The notes below the pieces were generated by a model. That model saw nothing but the letters and a program-made list of their open reading frames with translations, ran no database searches and was not told the origin of the DNA. A DNA stretch of 62,000 nt from Tubiluchus corallicola (taxonomy: Eukaryota; Priapulida; Priapulimorpha; Priapulimorphida; Tubiluchidae): assembly GCA_030141605.1 (NCBI GenBank), contig JAQGDQ010000070.1, positions 1-62,000 of the forward strand, written 5' to 3'. Both the position numbers and the translations under genes were made by a program. This document shows positions 44,121 through 52,900 of this stretch, one piece after another (position 1 is the first letter of the stretch; every line of letters starts with the position of its first letter).

Positions 44121-46960
44121 TCGAGAGCAGTGCTGTGTTAGTCTGAAAGACATGAGTGCCCATGATTATTCTGTATTCTGCCAAATAAATATATATATAT
44201 ATATATAAATTCATGAGCAGTGCTGTGTTAATCTGAAAGGTATGAGTGCCTATGATTATTCTGCCAAATCAATGTGCATGGAACTTATACCATATTTCAG
44301 CATTCCTGTAGCAAAATCAGTTTTATCCTGGAGAAGCAGAATTTGGAATTGTACAAACATTATTTGGTACAATATAATTGATAGCAATGACTTTTAGTGA
44401 TGGTATTAAGTCTCTTTAAGCACAAACAAATGTATTGCAATGTAGTGAGATAAAGGAGTTGATTTGCAATCATTTTTGTAATTGTGATTGCAGTTTCGTA
44501 ATTGTAAACTTTTCGTAAATGCAACTGTAGGGCTCAGAATATTTTCTTTTGTTTGATAAATTTGGAGTAAAATTTGCCATAATTCTTGCAGATCAACTAA
44601 CAACTATGTACAGGGAACATAACTAACTACAAAGAAATGAGTTAGTTTTCAGTGACTTGCAATGTAAATGATTGCAGTGTATCTCCGAAACTTAGCGAAA
44701 TTTTATAACCAGTGAGTGACCACCAATCACCAATGAATTAAAACAGGTGAAGGGCTCAAGCCAATGAACTGATTCTTGGAAACAATAAATACTGCATTGA
44801 TGTGAGTTAGACTTAAATACTAAATACCACAACCCCCCCCCCCCCAAGTTATTTGTTAACTTTGAGCTTAGCGACTTCAACTCTATATCCTAGGCCTAGC
44901 ACTTATTATCACATTTCTCTGTCAAACAGCCAAGACATATAACTACTGCAAAAAACAGCCAGAGTGAATCACCGCTTGCTTAGCTACACTCTGATCAAGG
45001 CTGAAGCAAAAGCAATTAATTCTTACCAGAACTGAACTAAACTACTGAAAAATAACCAGCAAAACATAAACAGACCTACCTGACCTACTCTTACAAAATT
45101 AACTTACACATATGCAATACGAAATTTGATTTTAAGAAATGGCCCGTGTGTGACAGGTTTAAATTCGTAAAAGCTGTTTCAAAACGGGATGAGTAATAGA
45201 GGAGATGACGCAGCCATTCATAAACCAGGAACAAATCGATTGTTGAGAGTTGTTTGAACTGGCTTCACATCTAATACCCCAGCGTCCAGAATTAGAATAC
45301 TCAGACTTTTAACAAAGTTGAGTAAATCAGTGAATTATCAATACGACTGGAACATGAAGATCCTTAGAAAGATAAAAGTGTAGATTCAGCTCGCATGGGA
45401 GGGGGGGGGGGTAAAAATTTTCGTTCACGGACACAACGTAGACTTGGAAAGTGAGCTCTATCACATGGAACGCATGAATTTTGTATGAACCCATAGCACA
45501 AGCGCTGCATTATCAAGCATCGTCCAACACACTAACACTTACGCGAATGCAACTATATGTATTATGACTTATGAGTATGTATACATGTATGAATGTATAT
45601 AAAACAGCATCATTGGTAATTGGAAAACCTATCCATTTTTAATGAGCATAAATTATCTGCACATAAATGATCTAAGGGGAAACATTGTAAACAATTCAAT
45701 GCAATTTACAGTAAAGAATTCAGCATCGCCAGCCAAACCAACATTAGAAGACCTAAGATGAAAAAGTAACCAGAGGTCGTCCACTGACCGTAAGGAGAGT
45801 TTTAAAGATAGAGCTACTTATCAGGGTCGCGTGGTCACCAGGTTGACATTACGTGAGTATTCACGTTTAAATGACTTTGGTTAGCAAAAGCTACTAAATT
45901 TTAAGTTTAATACCTGCTGTATGTATGAAACAATCGCATGCTGTACATTAAAGTCCAAATTCTTGATGTTCTCCACCATCTCTTCCTTCCGGTCACACTG
46001 CACAGCGCACCCTAGTAGCAGCAACAGCAACTTCTCCAGCTCCTTTAGACCAGTAGCTAAAAGAAGTAAAACCGATGATTTATGAAAGTTAGAACTGTGA
46101 TAAAACTGTAATTAGAAACTGGGTGAGGGTAGCAAGGCCCCCAGATCAAAAACAAAGTTTCTAACGAAAGTTTACAAATAACTAATCAGAGGAATGCATG
46201 GAATGTATTTCCGGTTTAGCACATTCTGTAATTTGTCAAAACATTTCATTTCTTCTACAGCCTATACCGTATTTGAATTAAGTCATTGGTAGAAAACACA
46301 CAGCTGCTTTGGAAAACTATCATTAGGTGTGTTCACATTCATATTGTAAGAATAACTGGGTTATAGCAATGGCAGTGATGTAAGAGTTAATTAAAGCAAA
46401 TGTACTTAATTTAATGTATTTGAATACATCGTGGCATGTTAAGTTCTCACCAAGATCACACTAATTCCTGAGCAGTGCTGTGTTAGTCTGAAAGATATGA
46501 GTGCCTATGATTATTCTGCCAAATCAATGTGCATGGAACTTATACCACATTTCAGCATTCCTGTAGCAAAATCAGTTTTATCCCGGAGAAGCAGAATTTG
46601 GAATTGTACAAACGTTATTTTGTACAATATAATTGATAGCAATGACTTTTAGTGATGGGATTAAGTCTCTCTAAGCACAAACAAATGTAATGCAATGTAG
46701 TGAGATAAAGGAGTTGATTTGCAATCATTTTTGTAATTGTGACTGCAGTTTCGTAATTGTAATTTTGATCTTTTATGGCATCGGGCATTCATATGTTTTA
46801 ACACATGGTCATTTGAAAAGAGATTGAGTGGAAGACATAATGAATCTAATACGACAGTCATCAATAAACTCATGCAGCAAATTAACGTACCTGTTTCGAT
46901 TGACTTGCAGATAGTCACAACATTTGGCAACTGCATGACGATCGTCTGCTCCAAAACATC
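20708..46960 (-). CDS. CCDC88: CCDC88 family (girdin/Daple) gene, 21 exons identified, 5' end missing
   Basis: Spliced gene for a HOOK-related coiled-coil protein. Known family members (girdin, Daple) link G proteins and Dishevelled/Akt signalling to actin, membranes and cell polarity. The recognised exons, in transcript order, run from 46960 down to 20708 and total 4,006 coding bases. Every exon has AG/GT borders and all 20 junction phases agree. Diagnostic stretches: VMQLPNVVTI and KLLLLLLGCAVQC (end of the HOOK domain), VELADSKAKLRRLRQELEEK, YRDELDVVRE, KARVEELREDN, LLETKHMLEDQL, DARLKDIQKEN, LKKSLEIKQEKI, KKQKEKLEEKIIDQYK, then a polybasic block and Ser-rich tail. About 1,335 codons are seen; vertebrate members are about 1,500-2,000 aa. 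Roughly the first 90 residues (start of HOOK) were not found in the remaining 15 kb upstream. The C-terminal GBA motif of girdin/Daple was also not seen. Which vertebrate paralogue it is nearest to cannot be told. Confidence 0.93.
21155..21190 (-). CDS. CCDC88: CCDC88 36-bp microexon
   Basis: 12 codons, HQNDNLVISAPL, between acceptor tcctag and perfect donor gtaagt. Symmetric phase 0, so it could be skipped without a frameshift. Confidence 0.72.
21385..21972 (+). mobile_element. Dispersed ~590-bp repeat, copy 1
   Basis: Reverse-complement partner of 59747-60345, roughly 80% identical by eye. Shared landmarks are gttacatgcatttc, gacgggcactagcgcctg, aacaggtgctgtac, tagttgggct and aaaaatcatcctgtcttcct. 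No ORF is shared, so a non-autonomous element or solo LTR-like remnant is likely. It lies inside CCDC88, between the 36-bp microexon and the polybasic exon. Confidence 0.82.
22487..22511. repeat. (AT)n microsatellite
   Basis: Interrupted AT run inside a CCDC88 intron. Confidence 0.9.
22627..22675 (-). CDS. CCDC88: CCDC88 exon, polybasic membrane-binding block
   Basis: 49 bp. With the previous exon it gives KKKKLGGIVRKAKGFISR. It sits where girdin has its basic phosphoinositide-binding motif, directly after the coiled coil. Other frames hit stops. Donor gtaagt is perfect. Confidence 0.82.
24022..24120 (-). CDS. CCDC88: CCDC88 exon, coiled-coil end
   Basis: Encodes DKVNDLKKQKEKLEEKIID and QYKKMAQDAP, matching girdin DKLNELRRQKEKLEEKIMDQYK. 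Donor gtatgg is chosen over a later gt because it alone keeps the next exon open. Confidence 0.92.
24280..24425 (-). CDS. CCDC88: CCDC88 exon, end of coiled coil
   Basis: Encodes NATLEEENKTLMNHISALL and ESKDQFYEEQRAF, matching girdin GNLEEENRHLLDQIQTLM and ESKDLFHVEQRQY. An alternative acceptor nine bases downstream (start 24416) would drop three codons. Confidence 0.93.
25817..25954 (-). CDS. CCDC88: CCDC88 exon, coiled coil
   Basis: 46 codons, AEYKNLKSENNSMKLRHTEI to TTNRCE, where NRCE matches girdin NNQCE. Symmetric phase 0; donor gtgaga. Confidence 0.9.
26527..26762 (+). mobile_element. Dispersed ~240-bp repeat, copy 1
   Basis: Direct-orientation partner of 52836-53077. Shared blocks include acctaccattaaaa, ggagtttaaatttaca and ttttatatag. 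Perhaps 75-80% identical. No ORF. Confidence 0.75.
26925..26978. repeat. Tandem direct repeat of about 25 bp, two copies
   Basis: agggttaaatgtcaaag followed by g/ctcttgaaa occurs twice back to back, just before the fold-back element. Confidence 0.75.
26993..27161. mobile_element. Fold-back (inverted-repeat) element, MITE-like
   Basis: Arms of about 60 bp (26993-27052 and 27096-27161) are near-complementary: the left has ttaagcaaagacgtg, the right cacgtctttgcttaa. About 43 bp separates them. It lies in a CCDC88 intron. No ORF. Confidence 0.82.
27456..27629 (-). CDS. CCDC88: CCDC88 exon, coiled coil
   Basis: 58 codons, EKAEIDSIRTTLSNERETL to VKTDYNDLL. Equivalent in position and heptad pattern to girdin EDLEKML...LKETEVLQTDHKNLKSLL. 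Symmetric phase 0. Confidence 0.9.
29200..29232. repeat. (GTTAT)n microsatellite
   Basis: Short pentanucleotide run just downstream of the 297-bp CCDC88 exon. Confidence 0.85.
29297..29593 (-). CDS. CCDC88: CCDC88 exon, coiled coil
   Basis: 99 codons from VENTTLQSQLSSLQ to LKKKYEELVK, containing NQHGTFKTAHKQLKSDFKEL, like girdin SKHGTLKSAHKNLEVEHRDL. Noticeably more GC-rich than its surroundings. Donor gtaaga. Confidence 0.95.
30386..30493 (-). CDS. CCDC88: CCDC88 exon, coiled coil
   Basis: 36 codons, NAVLVEEKTNLAQKITVMEE and a Gln-rich end (LPQLQSNMATLQ). Symmetric phase 0. Confidence 0.88.
31201..31306 (-). CDS. CCDC88: CCDC88 exon, coiled coil
   Basis: Encodes EATKMAANLTAEIVQLKDNL and ends VKKN. 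Joined to the next exon it gives VKKNNAVLVEEK, matching girdin VERNNATLQAEK. Donor gtaatt. Confidence 0.85.
31994..32116 (-). CDS. CCDC88: CCDC88 exon, coiled coil
   Basis: Encodes LEEYNSRNQKLQENISQLR and LQQRQAAEKP, equivalent to girdin LEESTNYNQQLRQEL and LKQRQDEER. One base in, two out. Confidence 0.9.
32117..34377. other. CCDC88 intron
   Basis: No coding sequence is recognised. Largely AT-rich, with no obvious repeat. Confidence 0.6.
34378..34467 (-). CDS. CCDC88: CCDC88 exon, coiled coil
   Basis: 29 codons, RYKALENMMEDALKKSLEIK, matching girdin RYKLLESKLESTLKKSLEIK. One base in, two out; donor gtgagt. Confidence 0.93.
34658..34785 (-). CDS. CCDC88: CCDC88 exon, coiled coil
   Basis: Encodes DLVNEKIKSQQLSNELEKL and ELERIGVDKEKL, equivalent to girdin DLVSEKLKTQQMNNDLEKL and ELEKIGLNKERL. 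Leaves two bases; donor gtaagt. Confidence 0.94.
35095..36288 (-). CDS. CCDC88: CCDC88 exon, 398-codon central coiled coil
   Basis: The largest exon, an uninterrupted coiled coil of repeated LE-KEN-type units (LEKENVTL, LEKEHLAL, LENENLKL), ending KEIEKENKDLIQQ and TLATLRE. Matches girdin RLKELEKENKELV..TLREDLV. In and out phase 0. Confidence 0.96.
37028..37215 (-). CDS. CCDC88: CCDC88 exon, coiled coil
   Basis: Encodes NSLSEQLNESASATILRLQL and SELEKENHRLSEKLNSVQ, matching girdin EMENQ..KMEKENQRLSKKVE. Two bases in, phase 0 out. Confidence 0.92.
38117..38558 (-). CDS. CCDC88: CCDC88 exon, coiled coil
   Basis: 147 codons with the highly conserved run containing DARTARSYRDELDVVRE, FFKARVEELREDN and LLETKHMLEDQL. 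One of the strongest identifiers of the gene. Donor gtaatt; leaves one base. Confidence 0.95.
39067..39148 (-). CDS. CCDC88: CCDC88 exon, coiled coil
   Basis: Encodes EEKNEQVLELREELELITAS and continues the heptads. Phase 1 in, phase 0 out; donor gtacat. Confidence 0.88.
39604..39746 (-). CDS. CCDC88: CCDC88 exon, start of coiled coil
   Basis: Encodes a low-complexity linker and then HHLAVELADSKAKLRRLRQE, nearly the same as girdin at the start of the long coiled coil. Donor gtgagt; leaves two bases. Confidence 0.92.
40183..40323 (-). CDS. CCDC88: CCDC88 exon, HOOK/coiled-coil linker
   Basis: 47 codons containing QEWRDLSELPEDQQ and CKRLVCERD, equivalent to the girdin region LQWMEVTDMSQED...LKRLIDERD. 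Donor gtaaac. In phase 0, out phase 0. Confidence 0.88.
44048..44280. repeat. Tandem ~100-bp units with (AT)n cores
   Basis: Two full units and part of a third: tgagtgcctatgattattct ... ccaaataaat, an (AT)n run (44086-44116 and 44189-44206), then gagcagtgctgtgtta. The third runs into the 293-bp repeat. A (CA)n tract precedes the first. Confidence 0.85.
44215..44507 (+). repeat. 293-bp direct repeat, copy 1
   Basis: Matches 46470-46762 at about 95% identity without length change, from gagcagtgctgtgtta to tttcgtaattgtaa. The second copy is in the neighbouring CCDC88 intron. Confidence 0.92.
45914..46056 (-). CDS. CCDC88: CCDC88 exon, end of HOOK domain
   Basis: Encodes LEKLLLLLLGCAVQCDRKEE followed by a helix ending in SYIQQ. 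This is the most conserved signature of the family's HOOK domain. Phase 2 in, phase 0 out; 143 bp, so skipping it would shift the frame. It lies between two copies of a 293-bp direct repeat. Confidence 0.92.
46470..46762 (+). repeat. 293-bp direct repeat, copy 2
   Basis: Partner of 44215-44507 in the same orientation. The two copies flank the CCDC88 exon at 45914-46056. Confidence 0.92.
46891..46960 (-). CDS. CCDC88: CCDC88 exon (first one recognised), HOOK domain
   Basis: Encodes VLEQTIVMQLPNVVTICKS, matching the girdin segment around LPNVLIIGK. Acceptor tttttag before 46960, donor gtacgt after 46891. Starts in phase 0 and leaves one base. Confidence 0.88.
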
Positions 46961-49900
46961 CTAAAAACACAAAACAGATGTAAACAAAACATCTGACTGC
47001 ACGTTGTGACGAATCCAAATACGCTTGAACAAAATGGCTATAAAAGAGATAAATAATTATTTTTTTTTCAAATCAGGACGCATGCCAATCATTAACGTCC
47101 CGCTGATGTTGGTCTAAAAACAGGAAGTCAACGAAAGCATTGGCGGATGTTCATTTGAGATTGGTAGGATGTCAATGTGTAAATCTGATGAACCTACTAG
47201 CAGCAATGTGCTGCAGAACTGAGAGTTTGCTAACAGCAGTCTGTCTGTTGAAAATGTAATGTTGGAATCGTTGATTTTGCAAAGTCCAATAGAGAGATAC
47301 AATTAAGATATGGGAGGGGGTTGCACAGTGATGCATCTGCCCTCTAAGCTTTGCTCCCAACTCGCTGTTGCCGTTGCTACGACGGGGGTCTCGTTTCAAT
47401 AAACATCGCCGGTTTGGGAAGACAGCTGGTCAACACACTCGGTGTGTCGGCAGGCCCCAGAAATACCCAGTAGCGAAACTCTATCGACAGCAGGTCATCT
47501 CAGGTCACAGATTGTAAAAACACGTGTTGCTTAACACCCTAGCTACTACGTACTGCCCGTCGCATAGTAAGCTTAGTAAATTTAGACAAACTGAAAGAAA
47601 AAGAATTGATTTATTCATAATTTAGTCAATTTAGTTAATGATGTCTTAGAATTTTAACAAATAAACACACCTTAGCAACATCAGTAGTATAGTCCTTATG
47701 TTACCTTTTTAAAACACTGACAATCATAATCCAAGAAGTAAAGATAGACAATCAGTGTTAGTTTATAATAAAAACATACACTGTTCTAGCAAATGCATCG
47801 GGTGCAAGCTAAACTATTAGTGTAACGAGAAATTCAAGACAATAAAAGATAAACTTTAAAATAATGGCCTTATAATGTCAAGTATAAATTTTAACTAAAA
47901 TATGTGTGAGAAAACTGAAAACACATTTTACTAACGCCAGAAAAAGGTACCCAGGTCACTAAAAAGCCCGGAAAAGCCAAAACTTATTTCAAACAACTAG
48001 GTAAATTATTCGCTAGTATTCCCAAAATCCAATACATACATACATACATATATATATGACCTTAATAATACGATAAATTTCTAAACACAAAACAATTTAT
48101 GTGTGACACGAATGTATGTAAACTCTCCTACAACGCTAGAAAGAGCTTGAGCAAATATACAACAAGAGTTCACTTCAAAACAAGTACGCCTTCAAAAATC
48201 AACTAATTACGCTAAGCTACCGCTTGTGATACCGTATAACTCATAATTATAACACACTGTGAAACAAAAACACGAAACAATGAAGTGATTCAACCTGTTG
48301 CAAATGATAACAGTAAATAACAAATTAGTATGACAATAAGACCATGACGTCATGTAAAGAAACATCACGCCCTACTTCAGGTGCACGAATTCAAGTTTCG
48401 TAACATTTTCCAGTAATTGTTTAGACGTTAAATTGAGCTTAAAGCATAACACTTGTAGACTCGATGAATTACACAGTTATTAAACTAAATTGTAAAGCTT
48501 CATGTAAATAACGATGAAACGCATGAGAGAGTATCTGTAATGATTCTATCCAAGCTCAGATAACAAAAGTTTCTCTTACAAGCTCACAAATTATCGTTTT
48601 AATCAAATTCCAATGTATGAAAGTCTCCGGGTGTCAAGAATTTTTGGTTTTGTACATTTGATATAGTTTCGTTTCACTACTGGCCTACTTGTGCATGATA
48701 TATTTTCAATTTTCACCATGAAGACGATTTGTAACAGCGCCCATAAATAATATTGGCCTGCAAAAAGTGCAATTTACAGCAAGGTGACTTTGATGTGAAG
48801 AAGTTACGGAAAATTTCCTTATTCAGTTTTGTATAATTTATCTTATAGTGCCAGATAATCAATGTTGTATAATTTCAGTTTGACCCTGGTTCTAATTTAA
48901 GACGTAGTTTACTAAGTGAATTTCTTAACAAAAGAGAAAAAGCTAAGCACTCCACTGATACAGATGCAGGTGAACACACTCAAATACTTATATGTGTAAT
49001 GATAGATTTAATTTAAGAAATCAAATTTATTGCAATACGACTATTAATAATTAAAGTAATGAACTTTCAGGTTAAAACCATGAAATGGTATTCTATACTA
49101 CATTTACACGTCTACATGCAAGCATCAGTGTATAACCCAAAAACAATTCCGAATTTATTTACTATATTCGTGTATTGTACACACAGGCACGCATGAACAT
49201 CAAACGGTACCTGCAACGGCAAGAACAACACAAAATACATAATTGTACAGGATTATACACGCACTGAAAGAAACTGTTACAAAGAACCATTACATTATAG
49301 TTAATGTCTTTTTGTCTTGTACTAATTATTTACGAATTTCCGCCAATCATAAACTTACTTGTTACGGCTGCCACTAGAGTCCATTAATATAAAAAGCAAC
49401 CTTCATACACGTACTAAGGCTTCTAAGTTTTTCCATTTAGAAAGTTTGCTCTTTCACACTAACTCTACAACCTATGTTCACAAATGTCTTAACCCACTGT
49501 CCGAGTGGCCCAGTGTCGCAGTTTTGTATATACTACATGTACAAACTGACCTATGCTAACTAGCTAAGCAAAGCTTAAAATGTTCAATGGCGTGTGATTT
49601 TTTCCGCAAAAACTTTTCCAAACATCCAGACAATAGAACTAGCATGTCTGCAGCGGCATGTCAAAAGTAATGGACGAATTCCAGAGCAATTAAATCAACA
49701 GTAATTAACTTTGCTACACCATGATGCAATAATAACCTTTTATTTAATCCCGGCCGAGAGCGAAATATGAAATATTTTCAGATAATAACTCCTGATGGCG
49801 CATTAGTCTCACATGGCTGCAGCATTACATTCAAATGTTAGTGAAAAAAATACAAACACAAAAACCAATTCAGAAAATCTGAAGACATTTCACACATCAA

Positions 49901-52900
49901 CCACTAATTTTGTGAATTAAACTGACGTAACTTATTATGTTTCTAATTAAATTACGACGTTAAATTTATAATTTAGTGGTCAACACGCTAAAAGAACTTT
50001 CGTTTTCTTAGTTCCTGGAAATGTTAATTTATATTATAGAGCATAAACGCTGTTAAGCAGAAAAAACTAACTGCAAAGAGCTTTAGTCCGGACCTTTCAG
50101 CAGTATTGTAACTGAATGAGTCAGCAGTAAGTTAGTTAGTCAGTCAGTAGTTAGTCAGTGAGTGAGCACAAACTGTAAGAAGTTCTCAACAGCACTAAAA
50201 CAGCTCACAGCAATTCTAAGACATTCATTACTGGACGTGCGTATTGCGCCAAACCGCCAGTAAGTTGAAGTTGCAGTAAGTTGCAAATGCAACTTTGACT
50301 AGTACAAATTTGACTAGAAATTATTTCAAACAAAGCGGATACTACAGATGGCACTGTGTAACGGTAACGCGCGTGCGTCTGGGATATGGCGCGGGTCATA
50401 GCGATGATTTTAAAAATGTCACCTACTGGCTGTTGCCCTGCCTGGCGCGTGGTATTTAGGGTAAAAGTGGGGCAATAATAATCTCCCGTTTTGTAGACCT
50501 AGAATTGTTATTTACAGTTGTCAAAGAATCTTGAGCTTATGTTAATTGTTAATTCATGAGCCGACTTTGAATAAAGATTATTATTATTACTATTATTGTT
50601 GTTGTTGTTGTTATTAGTCTTATTACTATAGTAAATGTGAATATCTTTTGCTTGAAAGATGAAATTATTTTTTGTATAGTTCGTTTTCTCTTAGTAAAAG
50701 TGTGTGCCGTGGGGGAGGGGGAGTGTAGGGGAGCAGGGTGTTTATAATATGTAGTTTGGAGATTCAGTTTCCTAATCAATAAAAATATGAGCAAATATGG
50801 CATTCAACTAGCTACGCACAGTGGGCGGTTGAAACTCGCAGATGCTAAATTTGGCAGCTGGCCTGGCGTATGTTGACCAATTGACCATTTTGTCCAAATC
50901 CGACCATTACTGAAAAGTAGTAATTTTCACACGTCCTTGTGTGCATTATGTGAAAACTACTGGGTTGGTTATTGAAATTCAGACGAGTGGTAGCCGTTGC
51001 CTCAGGACAGGTGTATCGCTCGTTGCCTTGGCAATAAGCATCCGGTCAAGTGTAATGACTAATTAATGACACTGGATCTGGAAATGTTTCCAGAACTTAG
51101 TTCTAGTTCCAAATGCGGTCACTAGGCGGCACACTGAACGCCTGCCTTTAAATTTAGAGTTTAAAAGCTTGTGAAAAAGTTCTTCTTTATGAACATGCAA
51201 CATGAGAGTTTGAAATTATATCAGAAACTGTGGTCTCTTTATACCCTTCGCTTTTTCAAAGCATTTGCTACATTTGCAAAAAAACAAACATACATACAAT
51301 ACACATAAACATGAAGCAAACAAACAAACAAGCAGACAAATAAATAAACACTATATGCACCCAATACAATGTTTACATGGAAACACTATAACTGCATAGC
51401 TATTTAAGCAATAACTTTCGAATTTACAACACTATTATACATCGCTTAACAGGCAATAAGGTGTAACTTGCCAAGGTTGACAGTAGTGTTTATGATAGGT
51501 ATAATTAGCTCAGGTAAGTGCCCATCAGTGAAACATAGTGATTAACAGGACGCGAAACATGCGGTCAAAAACCTCTCGAAAATTCATTGATCCAGGCAAC
51601 CTGTTCTTTATCTTCTAGCTGAATTTTAAAATCTTCAGAAAAATAGGCTAATAAGACCTATATGAGCCATCACTTAAAATGGTGGCCTCAGTGATTGCAT
51701 GTTCCAGAAGAAAACAACACAGCTGACTGATTAACGGGAACCGAAAGGACTTATTCAAGGAAAATGGAAGACAGTGGGAATAACACAAAAGTCTTTAAGG
51801 CTCGAGAACGGATCAAGAACTTCAAAGACAGTATATACTAAACACCACAGATGTTTCTTAACAGAGAACGTGTCATACAGGAGATGTGTTTTTTATTCAT
51901 GGCCTAAATTTAGCTTGCCAAAACAATGTTTTCTCCGTATCCATTTAAAGCTGAAACAAAAAACATGAATTGCCTACACGCTTGTTCTCAGTTAATTACA
52001 GAGTCTGTCTGGCTGTCCCCCTTTTGTTTTGTGAGGAGTGAGAACTAGGACAAACGCAATCGACATTTCTTTTACTCTCTAAGATTACTTTCTAGTTTCA
52101 ATTTTTGCCCATTTACCCGAATTTAGTTTCATTGTTCACATGTTTACAACGGAAATAAATGAAAGTTGAACGTAACGTACTTTGTGGATTACCAGCCAAA
52201 GCACACACTGAGCAATGAACTTGAAGAAAGTGAACTCGGCTGATGTAACTTTATGAAATTAAAACAACATGGAAAACAGCTAATCAATTACATAACTGCT
52301 TGACAACAGTATCATTAGCTAGTCGAAATAAATGTACTCGGTGAATACATAATATGTTATTTTGGACAAACTGACACTTTTTCTCTCACATTCCTGACTG
52401 TCGGCACGGGTTTACAAACGTCGTTTAATTGAAATATACGATGGAAAACGTAGCAGATAGCAACTATATCATCAACAATTTATTTTCACATAGTGGCACT
52501 AAGCATGGACACACAGTTGTGACACGTGAACCAAATTAAATTTGAAACCAAGTTTTACACTCGCAAAACCGCCATGTTGGAACAAGTGAAGTTCCTAGGC
52601 ATATTAGAATATCCTTTTTGATGCGCCTTCCCAACAAAAGTAGAAAGCAGACTGCAAAGGAAGCGGAAAGTAACAGCTTAAAAAATGTAATATTTAGTTT
52701 TTTTTAAATTCCACAAGCGAAAATTAGTTTTTTTGCGAAATCTTTTCCGATTAGTACTCATTTGCATAGATTTAGATAGTAGGGGAATGGGTCTCAGTGA
52801 AGGATATGAAATGGCATTCAGAGGGTGCGACAAATTTTACGCATGCTCTGATTATATTTTCAAGTTTACACAATGTTATTTAAGCTTGTTTCAAACAACC

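Larger units (their letters stand above)
40324..45913. other. CCDC88 5.6-kb intron
   Basis: The largest placed intron, separating the HOOK exons from the linker and coiled-coil exons. It contains a (CTTA)n tract near 42403-42425, the tandem AT-containing units at 44048-44280, one copy of the 293-bp repeat, and poly-C and poly-G tracts near 44836 and 45403. No genes are recognised. Confidence 0.7.
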
